From the NCBI GenBank assembly GCA_008638375.1, contig CM018031.1, positions 8,023,062 through 8,087,061 on the forward strand: 64,000 bases of DNA. Reading direction: 5' to 3'. The first letter of the stretch is position 1, and every line of letters begins with the position of its first letter. The notes beneath the pieces are model-generated. The model worked only from the letters and a program-made list of their open reading frames with translations. It searched no databases and was not told the DNA's origin. Origin of the DNA: Nyssa sinensis. Lineage: Eukaryota > Streptophyta > Magnoliopsida > Cornales > Nyssaceae. The translations under genes were made by a program, and so were the position numbers. Shown here piece by piece: positions 51,133-62,439 of the stretch.

Positions 51133-51717
51133 ATGGGTGTCACCTGTTTTACCCAAGAGTTTGCTACTCCTGTTGCTCCGACTAAGATGTTTAAGGCTTT
51201 GATTGTCGACTCACACAACCTCATCCCCAAGTTGGTGCCGCAGTCCATAAAGAGCATTGAGTTTGTTGAAGGAGATGGTAGTGCTGGAAGCATCAAACAG
51301 ACCAACTTCCCTGAAGGTTAGACTCATTAATAAATAAGATGAACGCCCTACAAATTGTCACCACATATATAGCAAATGTGTATATTGAGCTAATGTTTTA
51401 TTCTGTTTCATATGGCAGGTGGTCACTTCAAGTACTTGAAACACAAGATTGATGCCCTTGACACTGATAACCTTGCATGCAAATATACTTTGATTGAAGG
51501 TGATGTGCTCGGTGACAAACTTGAATCAGTTGTTTATGAGGTCAAATTTGAGGCTTCAGGCAATGGTGGAAGCATTTGCAAGATGACCAGTGAGTATCAT
51601 ACTAAGGGCAATGTTGAGCTCAAGGAGGTGGATATTAAAGAAGGCAAGGACAAAGCCATGGGAATGTATAAGGTTGTTGAAGCTTACCTGCTCGCAAATC
51701 CTGATGTCTACGCTTAA
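51133..51717 (+). CDS. PR-10 copy 16, type B (intact, altered loop)
   Basis: Complete 160-aa PR-10 gene. Exon 1 is 51133-51316 and exon 2 is 51419-51717, with a 102-bp intron. Exon 1 equals copy 12 except that glycine 50 of the glycine-rich loop is serine (GDGSAGSIK). Exon 2 has NLACKYTLIEG, ESVVYEVKFEASGNGG and LKEVDIKEG, and keeps Y84, E97, C115, E149 and Y151. A TATA box is at 51017-51024. The poly(A) signal used by copies 12 and 14 has changed from AATAAA to AATACG (about 51798). The gene is a recent duplicate of copy 12. Confidence 0.95.
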
Positions 51718-52305
51718 TTTGTCTTAGTTGAGTCCTTGTCCTGTATAATTTTTTATGGCGTCTAGTTTTCTATTATTTGCATTCATTGTGTTGTCTAATA
51801 CGAAAGGGTCCTGTTTATGGTGATCTGCAATCCAAAAACTGTTTACATGAATTATTATAATTTAAAATATCAGTTGGAGTCATTGTAATTCTTTTCCAGA
51901 ACCATAAACCGTGTAATTTACTAATGTGCTGAGACCAAAAATTTTGGAATGAAAGACTTCAACACAAACTTCAAATACAATCTTCTCATGTTAAATGTTA
52001 CTTGCAAAGTCTAGCCTAATCAGTATATCCCATGAATTACTGGGACTTTTCTGTAAAACGCATGTCTGGACAACAACAGATTGAAAACATTTGAATTTAT
52101 CAAAATTTATAATTCCAAAATAGAGCAATTACAAGAAATTGAAATTATAAATACAAAGATAAATGCACTTACTTAACTATGCACATTCAGAGCAGATTTT
52201 TCACTGTCTTTGACATTTGGATTATGAGATGAATGATGGAAACAAAGAAGATTAGAAGCATCCAGCAGAATGAGCTCATGTTCAATCTTTGTTTTATATT
52301 GGCAG
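51718..52305. other. 3' flank of copy 16 fused to a PR-10 intron end
   Basis: Type-B 3' flank runs to about 52267 (CATCCAGCA). It then passes directly into the last 38 bp of a PR-10 intron of the copy 14 type (ATGAGCTCA...GGCAG). No promoter or exon 1 lies between. Confidence 0.7.
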
Positions 52306-52535
52306 GGGGTCACTTCAAGTACTTGAAGCACAAGTTTAATGCTCTTGACACAGAAAACCTTGTGTGCAAGTATACTTTGATTGAAGGTGATGTGCTTGGT
52401 GACAAACTTGAATCAGTTGTTTACGAGGTCAAATTTGAGAGCTCAGGCAATGGTGGAAGCATTTGCAAGATGACCAGTGAGTATCATACTAAGGGCAATG
52501 TTGAGCTCAAGGAGGAGGATATCAAAGAACGCAAG

Positions 52536-53096
52536 TGATGCTGCACTTTTTCGTCCTGGCACATAGTAGGCTCCGCGTGCACCATATTGTCCACTTTGGG
52601 CTTAAGAGCCCTCATGGCTTTGTTCTTCCTGGGCGGAAAAGGCCTGATGCAAGGGAGAGGACGACTGGGGCTTATAAGAGACGCCAGTGCCCAACTCCTA
52701 TTCGATGTGGGACTCAAAGTGGCACAACAGCTACTCCCCCAGTTGGGACTGGTGGAGCATAGGAACGAGGCACATGGCCCAAACGTTCCCACAAAAGGCA
52801 CCAAACTGATGTTACACTTTTTTGTCCTAGCACATAGTAGGCCTCCGCGTGCACCATATTGTCCGCTTTGGGCTTAAGAGCCCTCACGACTTTGTTCTTC
52901 CAAGGCGGAAAAGGCCTGATGCAAGGGAGAGAACGACTGGGACTTATAAGCGACGCCAGTGCCCGACTCCTATTCGATATAGGACTCAAAGTGGCGCAAC
53001 AGCTACTCCCCCCAGTCTGGACTGGTGGAGCACAGGAACGAGGCACGTGGCCCAAGCGTTCCCACAGACGGCTCCAAACTGATGCTGCACTTTTTA
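52536..53096. repeat. 272-bp tandem repeat
   Basis: Units at 52536-52807 and 52808-53080, about 90% alike by eye. Each opens TGATG(C/T)T(G/A)CACTTTTT and closes GC(A)CCAAAC or GCTCCAAAC. A third unit breaks off after 16 bp at 53096. Confidence 0.85.
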
Positions 53097-53650
53097 GCCG
53101 AAGTAGATTCCAAGCTTGGCTCCCTGTAGAACACTCAAAGAAGAAGATCAGAGGACCACCGGATTGGCTCCGGCGGTAGCCGCTCCGATGCTTAAGTTAA
53201 TAAACTGAATTGAAAAGACTGTAATGTAAGTCAAATAATGAGCATAGAAAATAAAGCGTACCTTTAGGGTTTAATTTATAGATGGTGGCTTTCCTAAGTT
53301 GATTAGGATTTTGAGTCATGAAAGTAGGGATTTGATCATCGAAGTAAGGTAGTTACCTTGTAGGATATTGTATTCAATAGAGATAACCATGTGTGGCAGT
53401 TTCCTTGTAAAATACTGTTTCCTTACTGTCTGTTCGGTAGGGCATTAAGGCAGTGATGAGCTCTGAATAGCGAAGAGTGCTTTGAAGGTTTGTACTCAGA
53501 CCTGTAAGTTATGTAAGAATGTAGTTCTGCTCTGGAGGTACGTGCTCTGTCCTTTAAGTTCTGTAGATATGTTTGGAATAGCCTGAGCACGGGTTGATCT
53601 GTGGGCATACGTGTCAAGTGATGATTGGTCTGTCATTTTGTGGTATATCA
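52536..53650. mobile_element. LTR-like insertion with internal tandem repeat
   Basis: About 1115 bp inserted in exon 2 of copy 17. It starts TGATGCTGCAC and ends GGTATATCA (TG...CA). The flanking GCAAG (52531-52535) and GTAAG (53651-53655) could be a 5-bp target duplication with one mismatch. That fits a solo LTR or small LTR element, read on either strand. Inside are nearly two full copies of a 272-bp repeat (52536-52807 and 52808-53080) and the start of a third. Its GC content is clearly above that of the neighbourhood. The overlapping reading frames of 75-113 codons are products of the repeat and match nothing I know. Confidence 0.65.
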
Positions 53651-53723
53651 GTAAGGACAAAGCCATAGGACTGTCAGGGTTGTTGAAGCCCATCTGCTTG
53701 CGAACCCCAATGTCTATGCATAA

Positions 53724-55222
53724 TATGTTTGACTCACTTGTCATGTATGAGTTTTTGTGGCATTTAGTTTTTCATTCCTTGCATTCACTGTGTCGGCTAA
53801 TAAAAAGGGATCCTGTAAGTTATTGTGATCTGTTATCCAAGAGTGTTTTGCATGAAATGTTATAAAAATATCAGTACACTGTCATAGTTTTTTTTTTCAT
53901 AATTATAAACCATATGATTATTTACTGGCTGAGACCGACAATATGTGAATCAAAGACTTCGATACAACTAAAAAAACAATCAATTCATAACAAGTGTTTA
54001 CTTGATCAAAAGTCTAGCCTAATCAGTATATCTCATGAATTACTGGCAACTTTTCTTTAAAGAGCGTGTTTGGATATCAACAGATTTGAAAGCAATTGCA
54101 TTCATCAAAATTTATTATTTTAAGATAGAGATCATAAGAATTGAAACTACAATTACAAAAATAATTGCTATATCTTTTACAGAATTTATGTACTGCTTTC
54201 CTTGGTGGTGGCTCTGTATTATGCAGGAGAATAAGATTTTCATAAGCTATGAGAACTATGGGAAGTATTCCATAAATATCAGACAATCAATGCACTTAAC
54301 TATCCATATTCCAGTCATATTTTTCACTCTTTCTGCCAAGACTATGAGATGAATGGTACAAACAGAGATAAGATTAGCAGCAACCCAGAAAAGGTTTGAG
54401 AGCTTAACTTACACATGATTTTAAGATGGTGAAGACGGGCCTCATGCCATTGTAACAAAAAATCAAGTCATTTCTACTGCGGGCTGTCATAAAAAAAAAA
54501 GGTTGAATATTTCTAGGAGATGAAGGCAGTTCTGTCAAGAAATAGAAAAATGAATAACATACGAACTCATGACAGGCTAATCAGAGAGTACACTCAAGGG
54601 AGACATTAAAAAGGCGATGGGATTTTTCAACAGGTTTTCTGCATTTTGACTATATTCATTCACAAATTCTGCTGCTGTTAGCTATGGTTTTTCTGTCCTC
54701 TCTGTTGGCATGCCTCCTCCTTGTTCTTTGCTTGCTTTCTTGGTGTTTTGGTTTTTATTGCTATGCTGTTGCTCTGTTTGAACCTTGCCTTTTCCTTTGG
54801 AAGCGCTAGTGTGCCCCTTTCTCTAATTGTATGCATTATTTAGCAATCTAGTTTAAACACTGATCTTGAAGTTAATGTGATCGATGGATTAGTCTATTTT
54901 CATTTGTGATCTTTGTCAAATTACAAGTGATCACCTAATCTTTATATCTTTGTTTTTAGTGAGGACTTACATGGATAAGGTCCAACAAATATTATTGATC
55001 CAATTCTAAATTCATTTGCCGTTTTTAATTTTAAGATTACATATTTTTCTTTTTGCATAAATTTACCAAACAGGAACAAAAGCTTTCAACACAATGACCA
55101 CAATGGCAATCCTTATTGCTTAGCACAGAAGGCTTTGAGGATAAAGAAGAAGAATAACAAAAAAGGATTTAAAACGAAAAAACAAAAAACAATAGTCATA
55201 CAATCTTATATGGGATTAGTGA
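53724..55222. other. Spacer between copies 17 and 18
   Basis: Type-B 3' flank to about 54480. Then come a 70-bp stretch inverted relative to 44630-44697 and the 3' flank of copy 18. No gene is seen. Confidence 0.55.
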
Positions 55223-55808
55223 CTAAGCATAGACATCAGGATTTGCAAGCAGGTGTGCTTCAACAACCTTAAACAACCCCATGGCTTTATCTTTGCCTGT
55301 CTTGATATCATCTTCTTTGAGCTCAACATCACCCTTGGTATGGTATTCACTAGTCATTTTGCAAACGCATCCACCATCACTGGAAGCCTCAAATTTAACC
55401 TCATAAATCACTGATTCAAGCTCGCCGCCTAGCACATCACCTTCAATTAACGTGTACTTGCACCCAAGGTTCTCAGTGTCAAGGGCATCAATCTTGTGCT
55501 TCAACTGCTTGAAGTGACTACCTTCAATATCAAACCAAAATCAATATGGGCTCAATTTACAAAGATTGTCAAATACTGCTACAACCACCAGGAAATGTAC
55601 TTCTATGGATCTTACAAAACGTACCTTCAGAGAAGTTGGTTTGTTTAATGCTTCCAGCACCACCGTCGCCTTCAATGAACTCAATGCTCTTAATGGATTG
55701 GGGCACCAGCTTGGGGATGAGGTTGTGTGAATCAACAATCAAAGCCTTGAACATCTTAGCTGGGGCAACCGGAGTTGTGAACTCTTGGGTAAAAGAGGTG
55801 ACACCCAT
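55223..55808 (-). CDS. PR-10 copy 18, type B (intact)
   Basis: Complete 160-aa PR-10 gene and the last of the array. Exon 1 is 55808-55625 and exon 2 is 55521-55223, with a 103-bp intron whose acceptor is AAG instead of CAG. It starts MGVTSFTQEFTTPVAPAKMF, has loop GDGGAGSIK, junction EG-SHFKQLKH, NLGCKYTLIEGDVLGGELES, paired cysteines at 113 and 115, His at 151 and the end NPDVYA. It is closest to copy 15. A TATA box is at 55934-55927 and the promoter block, with TTGACC beside it, at 55981-56020. The in-frame extension upstream of the ATG crosses the TATA box and is not taken as coding. Confidence 0.95.
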
Positions 55809-57269
55809 TTTTGCTTGAAGAGGAAAAATATTGAACTTGGGAAGATGGGGAGGGAGATGAACTGGCTTTTGATGTAGGAGTGTTTTGAGTTTTGTGTTGA
55901 TGTTGAAGACTGAAGAGCATTGATGGTATTTATAGATGTAGACACAAGGCACCTATTTTGCGTGAAAAGCCTCTTTTCCATATTCAATGTCCAGAGCACT
56001 CCATTAGAGACTTGACCCCTTACCTAGATGACCAGAATTCAAAATTGTGGAGAAAATTATAATAGTTATATATACATATGGATCATTGTTTTTAAATGGT
56101 GGTTGTGCTGATGCAGCAAATTCAGAGACTATCTGATATATAATATTTGAGAGTATTAGGCTTGGATTGGGAACTCCATAGAATTTCAACTTGGAATACA
56201 AAATTATATTTCATTACATTGAAAGCAATATGTGGTATTTCTGGACTCAAACCATGAATTCCTCCATTAATTCTACACCCCAAAAGGATCAACAATGCCA
56301 AAAATTAGGCATTTTGATGTGACCTTAAGATCATGCTTCTAAAAACAGCTTTCTTCTTTCATATATAAAAAGAACTCACATGTTTGGTGTTTTTCTGGGT
56401 AGGTAATTCACATGTTTTCTTGCTTGTCTTCCAAGATTAACAATTGAATGGACTAAGCAAGCACATTGTTTAGAAATTTATCCAGCCATCTTTTCAATTA
56501 TCTGATTAATGAATTAAGCACATTCAAAGCTATAGACAATATAAATGAATCTTGACTTTGATTTATAATTAAAACTAGTGGTTAATTAAAGATCCAGAGA
56601 TTGTTAACAATCTTTACTTATTAATATTATGTTTATCTCAACACTTAGTAAAGGTATATAACAAAATTCAACCCATCATTTGTCTGATCACCTTAGTTAA
56701 TCTAGAGGCTTTAGTGTAATTATGTGGGATCAAACAAAACAAATTAAAATGTTACAAAAATTTATACGAACACCCCCTTTAATTTATCTGATTTTTACTT
56801 AATTTTCTATACTTTAAAAATTAACAAATACATTTCTTACCATTTTAAAATTAAAATGCATCCCTCTTTTAAAATATAAGGAGTTAAATGAAAATTGGGT
56901 AAACCTAAGCTGGTTGTCCCTGTAAGAAGGGACACGTTTGCTATTTGGCAGATCAAATGGGTAAATCTGGCAATTTATGGCTGGTAACTGGTAAGGGAGA
57001 GGAGAAGAATTCTCTAGAACAGGGTACATGGCAATAAATGTGAGTTCTCTTTTTCGTCTGGTTTAGTCGTTCCTCTTTCTGGACTCTTCTTCTCGTCGTC
57101 TCGCTCAAGAAATAAATATACAGGCGTATTGCCTTGCTTTACACACTCTCTCTCATCAAACTTCAACCCTTGAAAAAATAACAAACTTGAATTGCACATA
57201 AACCTCTTAAGACAAGACCAATCTTTAATCATATTTAACCTTCAAATATATATATATATATAGCCTGCA
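55809..57269. other. Intergenic region between the PR-10 array and the DUF789 gene
   Basis: Promoter of copy 18 on the left and presumed promoter and 5' UTR of the DUF789 gene on the right, with an AT microsatellite at 57247-57261 just before its start codon. Nothing else is recognised. Confidence 0.5.
55981..56020 (-). promoter_or_regulatory. Conserved PR-10 promoter block with W-box (copy 18)
   Basis: Contains CAGAGCACTCCATTAGAGAC followed by TTGACC. It has the same layout as the other type-B promoters, upstream of the TATA box at 55934-55927. TTGAC(C/T) is the WRKY-binding W-box. Confidence 0.6.
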
Positions 57270-58698
57270 ATGTTCGCTTCGGGAGGGATTCGTAATCGCA
57301 GCTGCGAAAACCGGTTCTACAGTCCGCCGGCATTGCGAAGGTACTACCAAAAACAACAACAACAATCTCAGTTGCAGAAGTTGTCAAAGCCGAAGCCTAA
57401 GTCGAAGTCTTCGGTGGAGTCCGAGAAAACAACTGAGTCTGACGAATGCGCATCATCGACGAAGACGACGCCATCAGTGTCTTCTTCGTTTTCACCGGCA
57501 AGAATGAGCAAATTGACCAATTTGGATCGGTTTCTGGAGCACACTACGCCAATGGTTCCAGTTCAGTATTTCTCCAAGGTATTAAAGGAATTTAAAATTT
57601 AGATTTGTATTTTCTTCGGTTTGTTTGCCTTATTATTCGGTTGCTGGGAATTTGGGGGTGGGGATAATGATTAAATTTTGTATCTTGCTCAACTCAACTC
57701 AAGTTTGTATCTTGCTATAATTTTCAATTAACTAAAAAAACAAGTGAATTGAATTAAATAGTTGTGTTAGGCTCAGTTGAGTGGGGATTATTTGTTCCGT
57801 CATCTCTGAATTGTAGTATTCAAAATTCTTAAATTTTTATTCTTTCTGTACATTTTCTTAGAAGCAAATTGATTATTTTTTTAATCTTCTGTTTGGTAAC
57901 TGAGAATGTTTACTTCTATATCGTTTAGTTTCCCCAATGGGGAAGAATTGAAAACTGAGCTAACTAATTGTATTAGTTCAATTAAGTGTAGGTGTTTGGT
58001 TCTCGGATCCTCAAAAGTGGGAACTCGACATATGAAAATTTAAAATATCCTTCTTGGCCTACATTTTCTCTGTAGTGGAGCGATTTGGTAAACAAATATT
58101 AGGGTTTCTTCAGTTTTTCAATGGCTATGTTTTCTTGGTAACTGTATGTTTGATTGCTGAGAAATTGGGGAAAAGTAAAGAATATTGAATTCTGAAACTT
58201 CTATGGTTGATCTTATTCTGCTTTCCGAATAATATAAAACACATTTAAGTTGATTCTTTCGATCAATCCACACAGCTGCTTCTTTAGTAGATTTTTCAAT
58301 TCCTTGGGTTCTCAAAACTTGGCTACTTAAAATTTTTAAGTTACTTTTGTCCTACATTTTCTCAACAATTGAGAACTGTTCATTGAAACTTTAAAAGCTT
58401 TTGATCTATGATTTTTTTTTCCATGTATGTGTATGATTTTAATTTGGTCGCATTTGGTGATCTGTAGACAAGCATGAGGGGATGGAGAACTCAAGAAGAC
58501 GAATTTCATCCATACTTTATCCTTGGGGATCTTTGGGAATCGTTTAAGGAGTGGAGTGCATATGGTGCTGGAGTTCCTCTTGTGTTGAATGGGAGCGACT
58601 CTGTTGTGCAATATTACGTGCCATACCTGTCTGGCATTCAGCTGTATATAGATCCATCAAAGCCCTTCATGACGCTAGGGTGAGTTCTCGAACTATAT

Positions 58699-58734
<36 letters not shown>

Positions 58735-60882
58735 TTGATTCAATACAGAGTTTGTTCACAGATTTCAATTCAATTGGCCAGTTTATAATTGAGTACACAA
58801 AATAATAAAAATTTTGCATTACAAAGCACATGGTGAAAAGAGAAGTAGGGATATTTCTTATCTAAGGAAATAGAAATTTGTATATTATTTGTATGTGTAT
58901 ATGCATTTGTGGCAAGTATATATTGGAATGTCCCACCACTTACTCCCCCCGCGCCCCCCCCCCCCCCCCCCCCCCCTTTCTAAAAAAAAATCAAAATAAA
59001 AGCACACATCAAACACACACGAAATGACAATAGTAATATAAACCTTCTAGAGTTTGATTGCAAAGTTAAAGGTGGGGTGATATATTCAAGCTCATTTCTG
59101 ACAGTTGTGTTATTTTTTAACTAAGAGGAGATACTTCATGATCATGTGGGTCTCATAATTGCTTTTGTTAGTTTAGATCTTTGTTGTCTCATCTCTGTAG
59201 TTTTCAATAATTCCTTCAGTTATCCAATGTTGTTCATCTTATGTGAGGAGAGACAAATTAATAATGAACAACTTATACCCCTTATCGTTTTTTGATCCAT
59301 TGTAAGCATGCTCATGTTCAATTTTCATACATAAATCAAATGAAGAGTTGCATTAATTTTACTACTTAGAAAATTACTTTTTTTCTCAAGTGCAAAATGC
59401 CTTCCTTCTGTCCTGTCTTCTTAGTGGGAGACATTCTTCATCACCTTCTCTCTTGCTTTCACTGGGTAACTCTCGAGTAGAATAGATGTTGGAAAGATAA
59501 GGGCAGTTTTCGAGTGGATCTAGCTTTCCAATTTCCTTGATGGTTCCCTTGTTCTTTGCTTTCTAACTTGGTTAATTCCTCCACTTCATATAACAAGGAA
59601 AGCTTCTAGAATTAAGCAGTCCTTCGAGTTTGTTTATCTTCTTGAGTTTGTTCATGTTTTTTGTGTTTCATGGTTCCTGGCTTTTGAGTGTAGTTCAAGT
59701 GTTCAAACATTAGCTATAGAAGGAAATTAATGTCTTTCTCTATCAAGGGCTGCCTTTGATCTTCATGAAATTGTGTACAATGGCAGAAGGGATAGTTGCC
59801 AATAATTGCCATCCTATCTATGACACAGAATTTTCTGAAGCGGCAGTTGCTGGGGACTGAAAATGAGTGGATGTTTTCATAACTTGCCTAGCATTGGTGG
59901 TTTTGTTGATGTGGGATATAATCGTCAAAGGAATTTAAAAAAATTATTTCATTTTAACTTGTGTGTTCAGTTTTTACAGCCTTCGCAATTCAGATTGCCT
60001 TGTTTGACCTGCTAGTTGAACCGACTGAGATTGTGCTGAATGTTGTTTAGTGCACAGCCATGGAAGCGCAGGGGGGTTTGAGACTGCTTGAACCACAAAC
60101 ATAGCTTGTTTGTCTACTTTATCATATGAACTCATGTGTCTGACGGGTTCATCTGGAGGAGTTTGATCTAGTAATTATGCACTGATTGTACAACATTTTC
60201 TTGCTCCATCTTGTGACAGGAGGCCTGGTGAGGAGAGTGATGCCGAGTCTTCAAGGGAGACAAGTAGTGATGGCAGCAGTGAATGTGGTGAGGAAAGAGA
60301 AGCCAACGCTGTCCAGGGAGCTTGCGGCCTGCAGAACCCAATGAATGCAACCACCCAAATTTTCAAAAGACTCTCAATGAGAAATAATCTCCCAAGTGAT
60401 TCATCGATTGATGGGAGCAAGATTAGTAACCCTTCTGGTCTGCTTATTTTTGAATACTTGGAGCAGGATCCACCATATAGTCGTGAACCTTTGGCTGATA
60501 AGGTAAGTCCTTCATTTCCTAGGAAATTAGCATGTTTTAGCTTGCATTGCTTCCTCATAATCATAACATTTGTATATGACATTGTGTCTATCAGATTGTA
60601 GCCCTTGCATCTCAATTTCCAGAACTCAGGACATACAGAAGCTGTGACCTAACACCTGCGAGTTGGATTTCTGTGGCTTGGTAAGCGTAAGCTGTCTCTA
60701 CGCTGCCCTGGGTTCCTTTTTTTGTAAATGGTTCCATTCCATGTTGCATTTGTACAATTGTAATTCTCTAACTATATTCACTCTTGTTAAAGGTATCCCA
60801 TATATAGGATACCCACAGGTCCAACTCTACAGAATCTGGATGCTTGTTTTTTGACATTCCATTCTCTTTCAACGCCCTTTAG

Positions 60883-60942
<60 letters not shown>

Positions 60943-61267
60943 TAATATTTCTGAATACCTTTATTGCCAATGATCATATGGTTCCAATTTTCCCACAGGA
61001 ACAAGCACTGATTGGCCACATGGCCTACATCTTCATAATTTAATTTTCAAGGAGATACACAATACCGGCATGTCGTTGAAGCTGTCATTACCTATCTTTG
61101 GGCTTGCTTCTTATAAATTTAAAGTTTCTGTATGGAATCCCAATGGAGTCTATGAATGTCAAAAAGTCACTTCTTTAATGAGGACAGCTGACAATTGGCT
61201 CCGACTTTTGCAAGTTGATCATCCTGATTACAGGTTCTTTGTGTCCCACAACTCATACTGGAGATGA
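57270..61267 (+). CDS. DUF789 family protein, six exons
   Basis: Predicted 416-aa protein from exons 57270-57578, 58468-58679, 60220-60502, 60595-60680, 60793-60884 and 60999-61267, all GT-AG and in frame. The N-terminus is basic and Q/K/S-rich ([19 protein letters not shown]) and looks disordered. From about residue 82 it follows the plant DUF789 family: [19 protein letters not shown], then [35 protein letters not shown], a Ser/Glu-rich acidic linker ([18 protein letters not shown]), [50 protein letters not shown] and a C-terminal part ending [13 protein letters not shown]. The family has no established biochemical function. The exon 5 donor (GTCTCT, in a TC repeat) is weak, but the reading frame supports it. 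It is unrelated to PR-10 and marks the end of the array. Confidence 0.92.
58699..58731. repeat. CT microsatellite in DUF789 intron 2
   Basis: About 16 CT repeats 20 bp after the exon 2 donor. A second tract, TC passing into AC, lies at 60885-60942 directly at the exon 5 donor. Confidence 0.9.
58944..58976. repeat. Poly-C tract in DUF789 intron 2
   Basis: A run of about 24 C preceded by CCCCCCGCG. Such tracts are hard to sequence, so the exact length is uncertain. Confidence 0.85.
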
Positions 61268-62327
61268 GATAACTAACACTTCAAGCGTTAGTTCTTCTCC
61301 AAAAATGCGAAGGAAGATTAATGCCCCATGTGTTCAGCTGAGACGTCCCAGATTGTTGAATATGGAGCAGTGCTTTCTTCAACATTTTCATCCTTGTATA
61401 TGTTTTTTGCTCTACCCTGATTGCAACTATTGCCATGCGTTTGGGATGTAAATGCATAAATACCAGGGTACAAATGAGGATGCATGCATGATGATAACCT
61501 ATGTTTCTTTAATGGTTGTGGTTTTGTTGATGGCTAGAAAACATCAGATGAACCAAGCAATCATATGATGACAGAAAAGTTGATAATATTTGTATATTAC
61601 TAGTATTTTTGCCTTGGTACTTTAGTAATGACAGTAGCTATAATAATTTTTCTTTTTAAAACCCAGAACAAGTTTCCCTGTAATGCCTTGTAATTAATGC
61701 TTTGGTATGCGCCCAGAACAAGCTCTTTTTTCCTATTTTTGGGTACATTACTTGATAAGGTGCAACTCAACTCCTTGTTTCTCTTTTTGAGTACTAGATG
61801 GTAAATAATAGGCATAAATTTTTTTTACCGGGATAGGAACCTTTTAACCTTCTATTGTGGGAGCTTCTATTACAGCTCAACTTGAAGCTACCTCACAATA
61901 TCTATGGAGTTTCATGTGGGTCTTGGTACCAATGAGGACTTCCCTTTCTGCTAACAAGCTCAAACTAGTACCTTTGGTTTGGGAGGTTCAACATACTTAC
62001 TTCCTTATAAAACATAAGAAAATGAAATAGAAAACAGAAAACAGAAAAAAAAAAAAAAATTAAAACAAACAGACATATCGGTGCAGATTCCCAATTATGC
62101 TCTTACTGGGCTAATAGAATAGCACATCAACTAGAATAAGTTCTTCCATCTTTCCATTATGCACATAAGCTCAACTTATAATAGCGGATACAAAGTTCCT
62201 CTGGACTACTAACTATTTCCACCGAGCATTAATCCCATCCTCTTCCTCCCTCCTAGTACCATAAAGTACATACATACATACATATATATATATAAGCATA
62301 TCCCACTACATATACGCCTCAAACAAC
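61268..62327. other. 3' region of the DUF789 gene and intergenic DNA
   Basis: Probably holds the 3' UTR of the DUF789 gene. I see no further gene on either strand. CATA/TA repeats lie at about 62268-62295. Confidence 0.5.
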
Positions 62328-62439
62328 TCATAAACGATCATCTAGAAATGCGGACAGCAGCAGGCCTTGGACAAACTCACACTTCCGAGCCCTCTCTTCT
62401 TGGTCCTTCTCAGAAAGCGGAGACTGCTGGATACTTTTT
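62328..62439 (-). CDS. Possible last exon of a minus-strand gene
   Basis: A reading frame ending SEKDQEERARKCEFVQGLLL then SAFLDDRL and a stop. It is preceded on the minus strand by a good acceptor (TTGACAG at 62446-62440). The highly charged, non-repetitive end looks like real protein sequence, and the frame upstream of the acceptor is not protein-like, so the exon would be about 112 nt. Remaining exons would lie beyond 62440, possibly outside the window with the LINE remnant in an intron. I do not recognise the family. Could be chance. Confidence 0.4.

Larger units (their letters stand above)
52306..53723 (+). pseudogene. PR-10 copy 17, exon 2 only, split by an insertion
   Basis: Only exon 2 of a type-B gene, close to copy 14. 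The first part (52306-52535) runs from HFKYLKHKFNALDTENL to LKEEDIKERK. The rest resumes after the insertion at about 53654-53723 (DKAIG, then a one-base deletion, then GTTGTTGAAGCC, the C-terminal text and a stop at 53721). An AATAAA signal follows at 53799. Exon 1 and the promoter are missing, the exon is interrupted by 1.1 kb, and there is a further frameshift, so it cannot encode PR-10. C115 and the GGSICK core are still readable. Confidence 0.9.

Noticed and set aside
52484..53179. Several overlapping 75-113-codon frames in the 52.5-53.2 kb insertion
   Set aside because: They arise on both strands from the GC-rich 272-bp repeat and match nothing known.
60175..60615. 146-codon frame on the minus strand
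   Set aside because: Antisense to DUF789 exons 3 and 4, whose sense translation matches the family; shadow frame.
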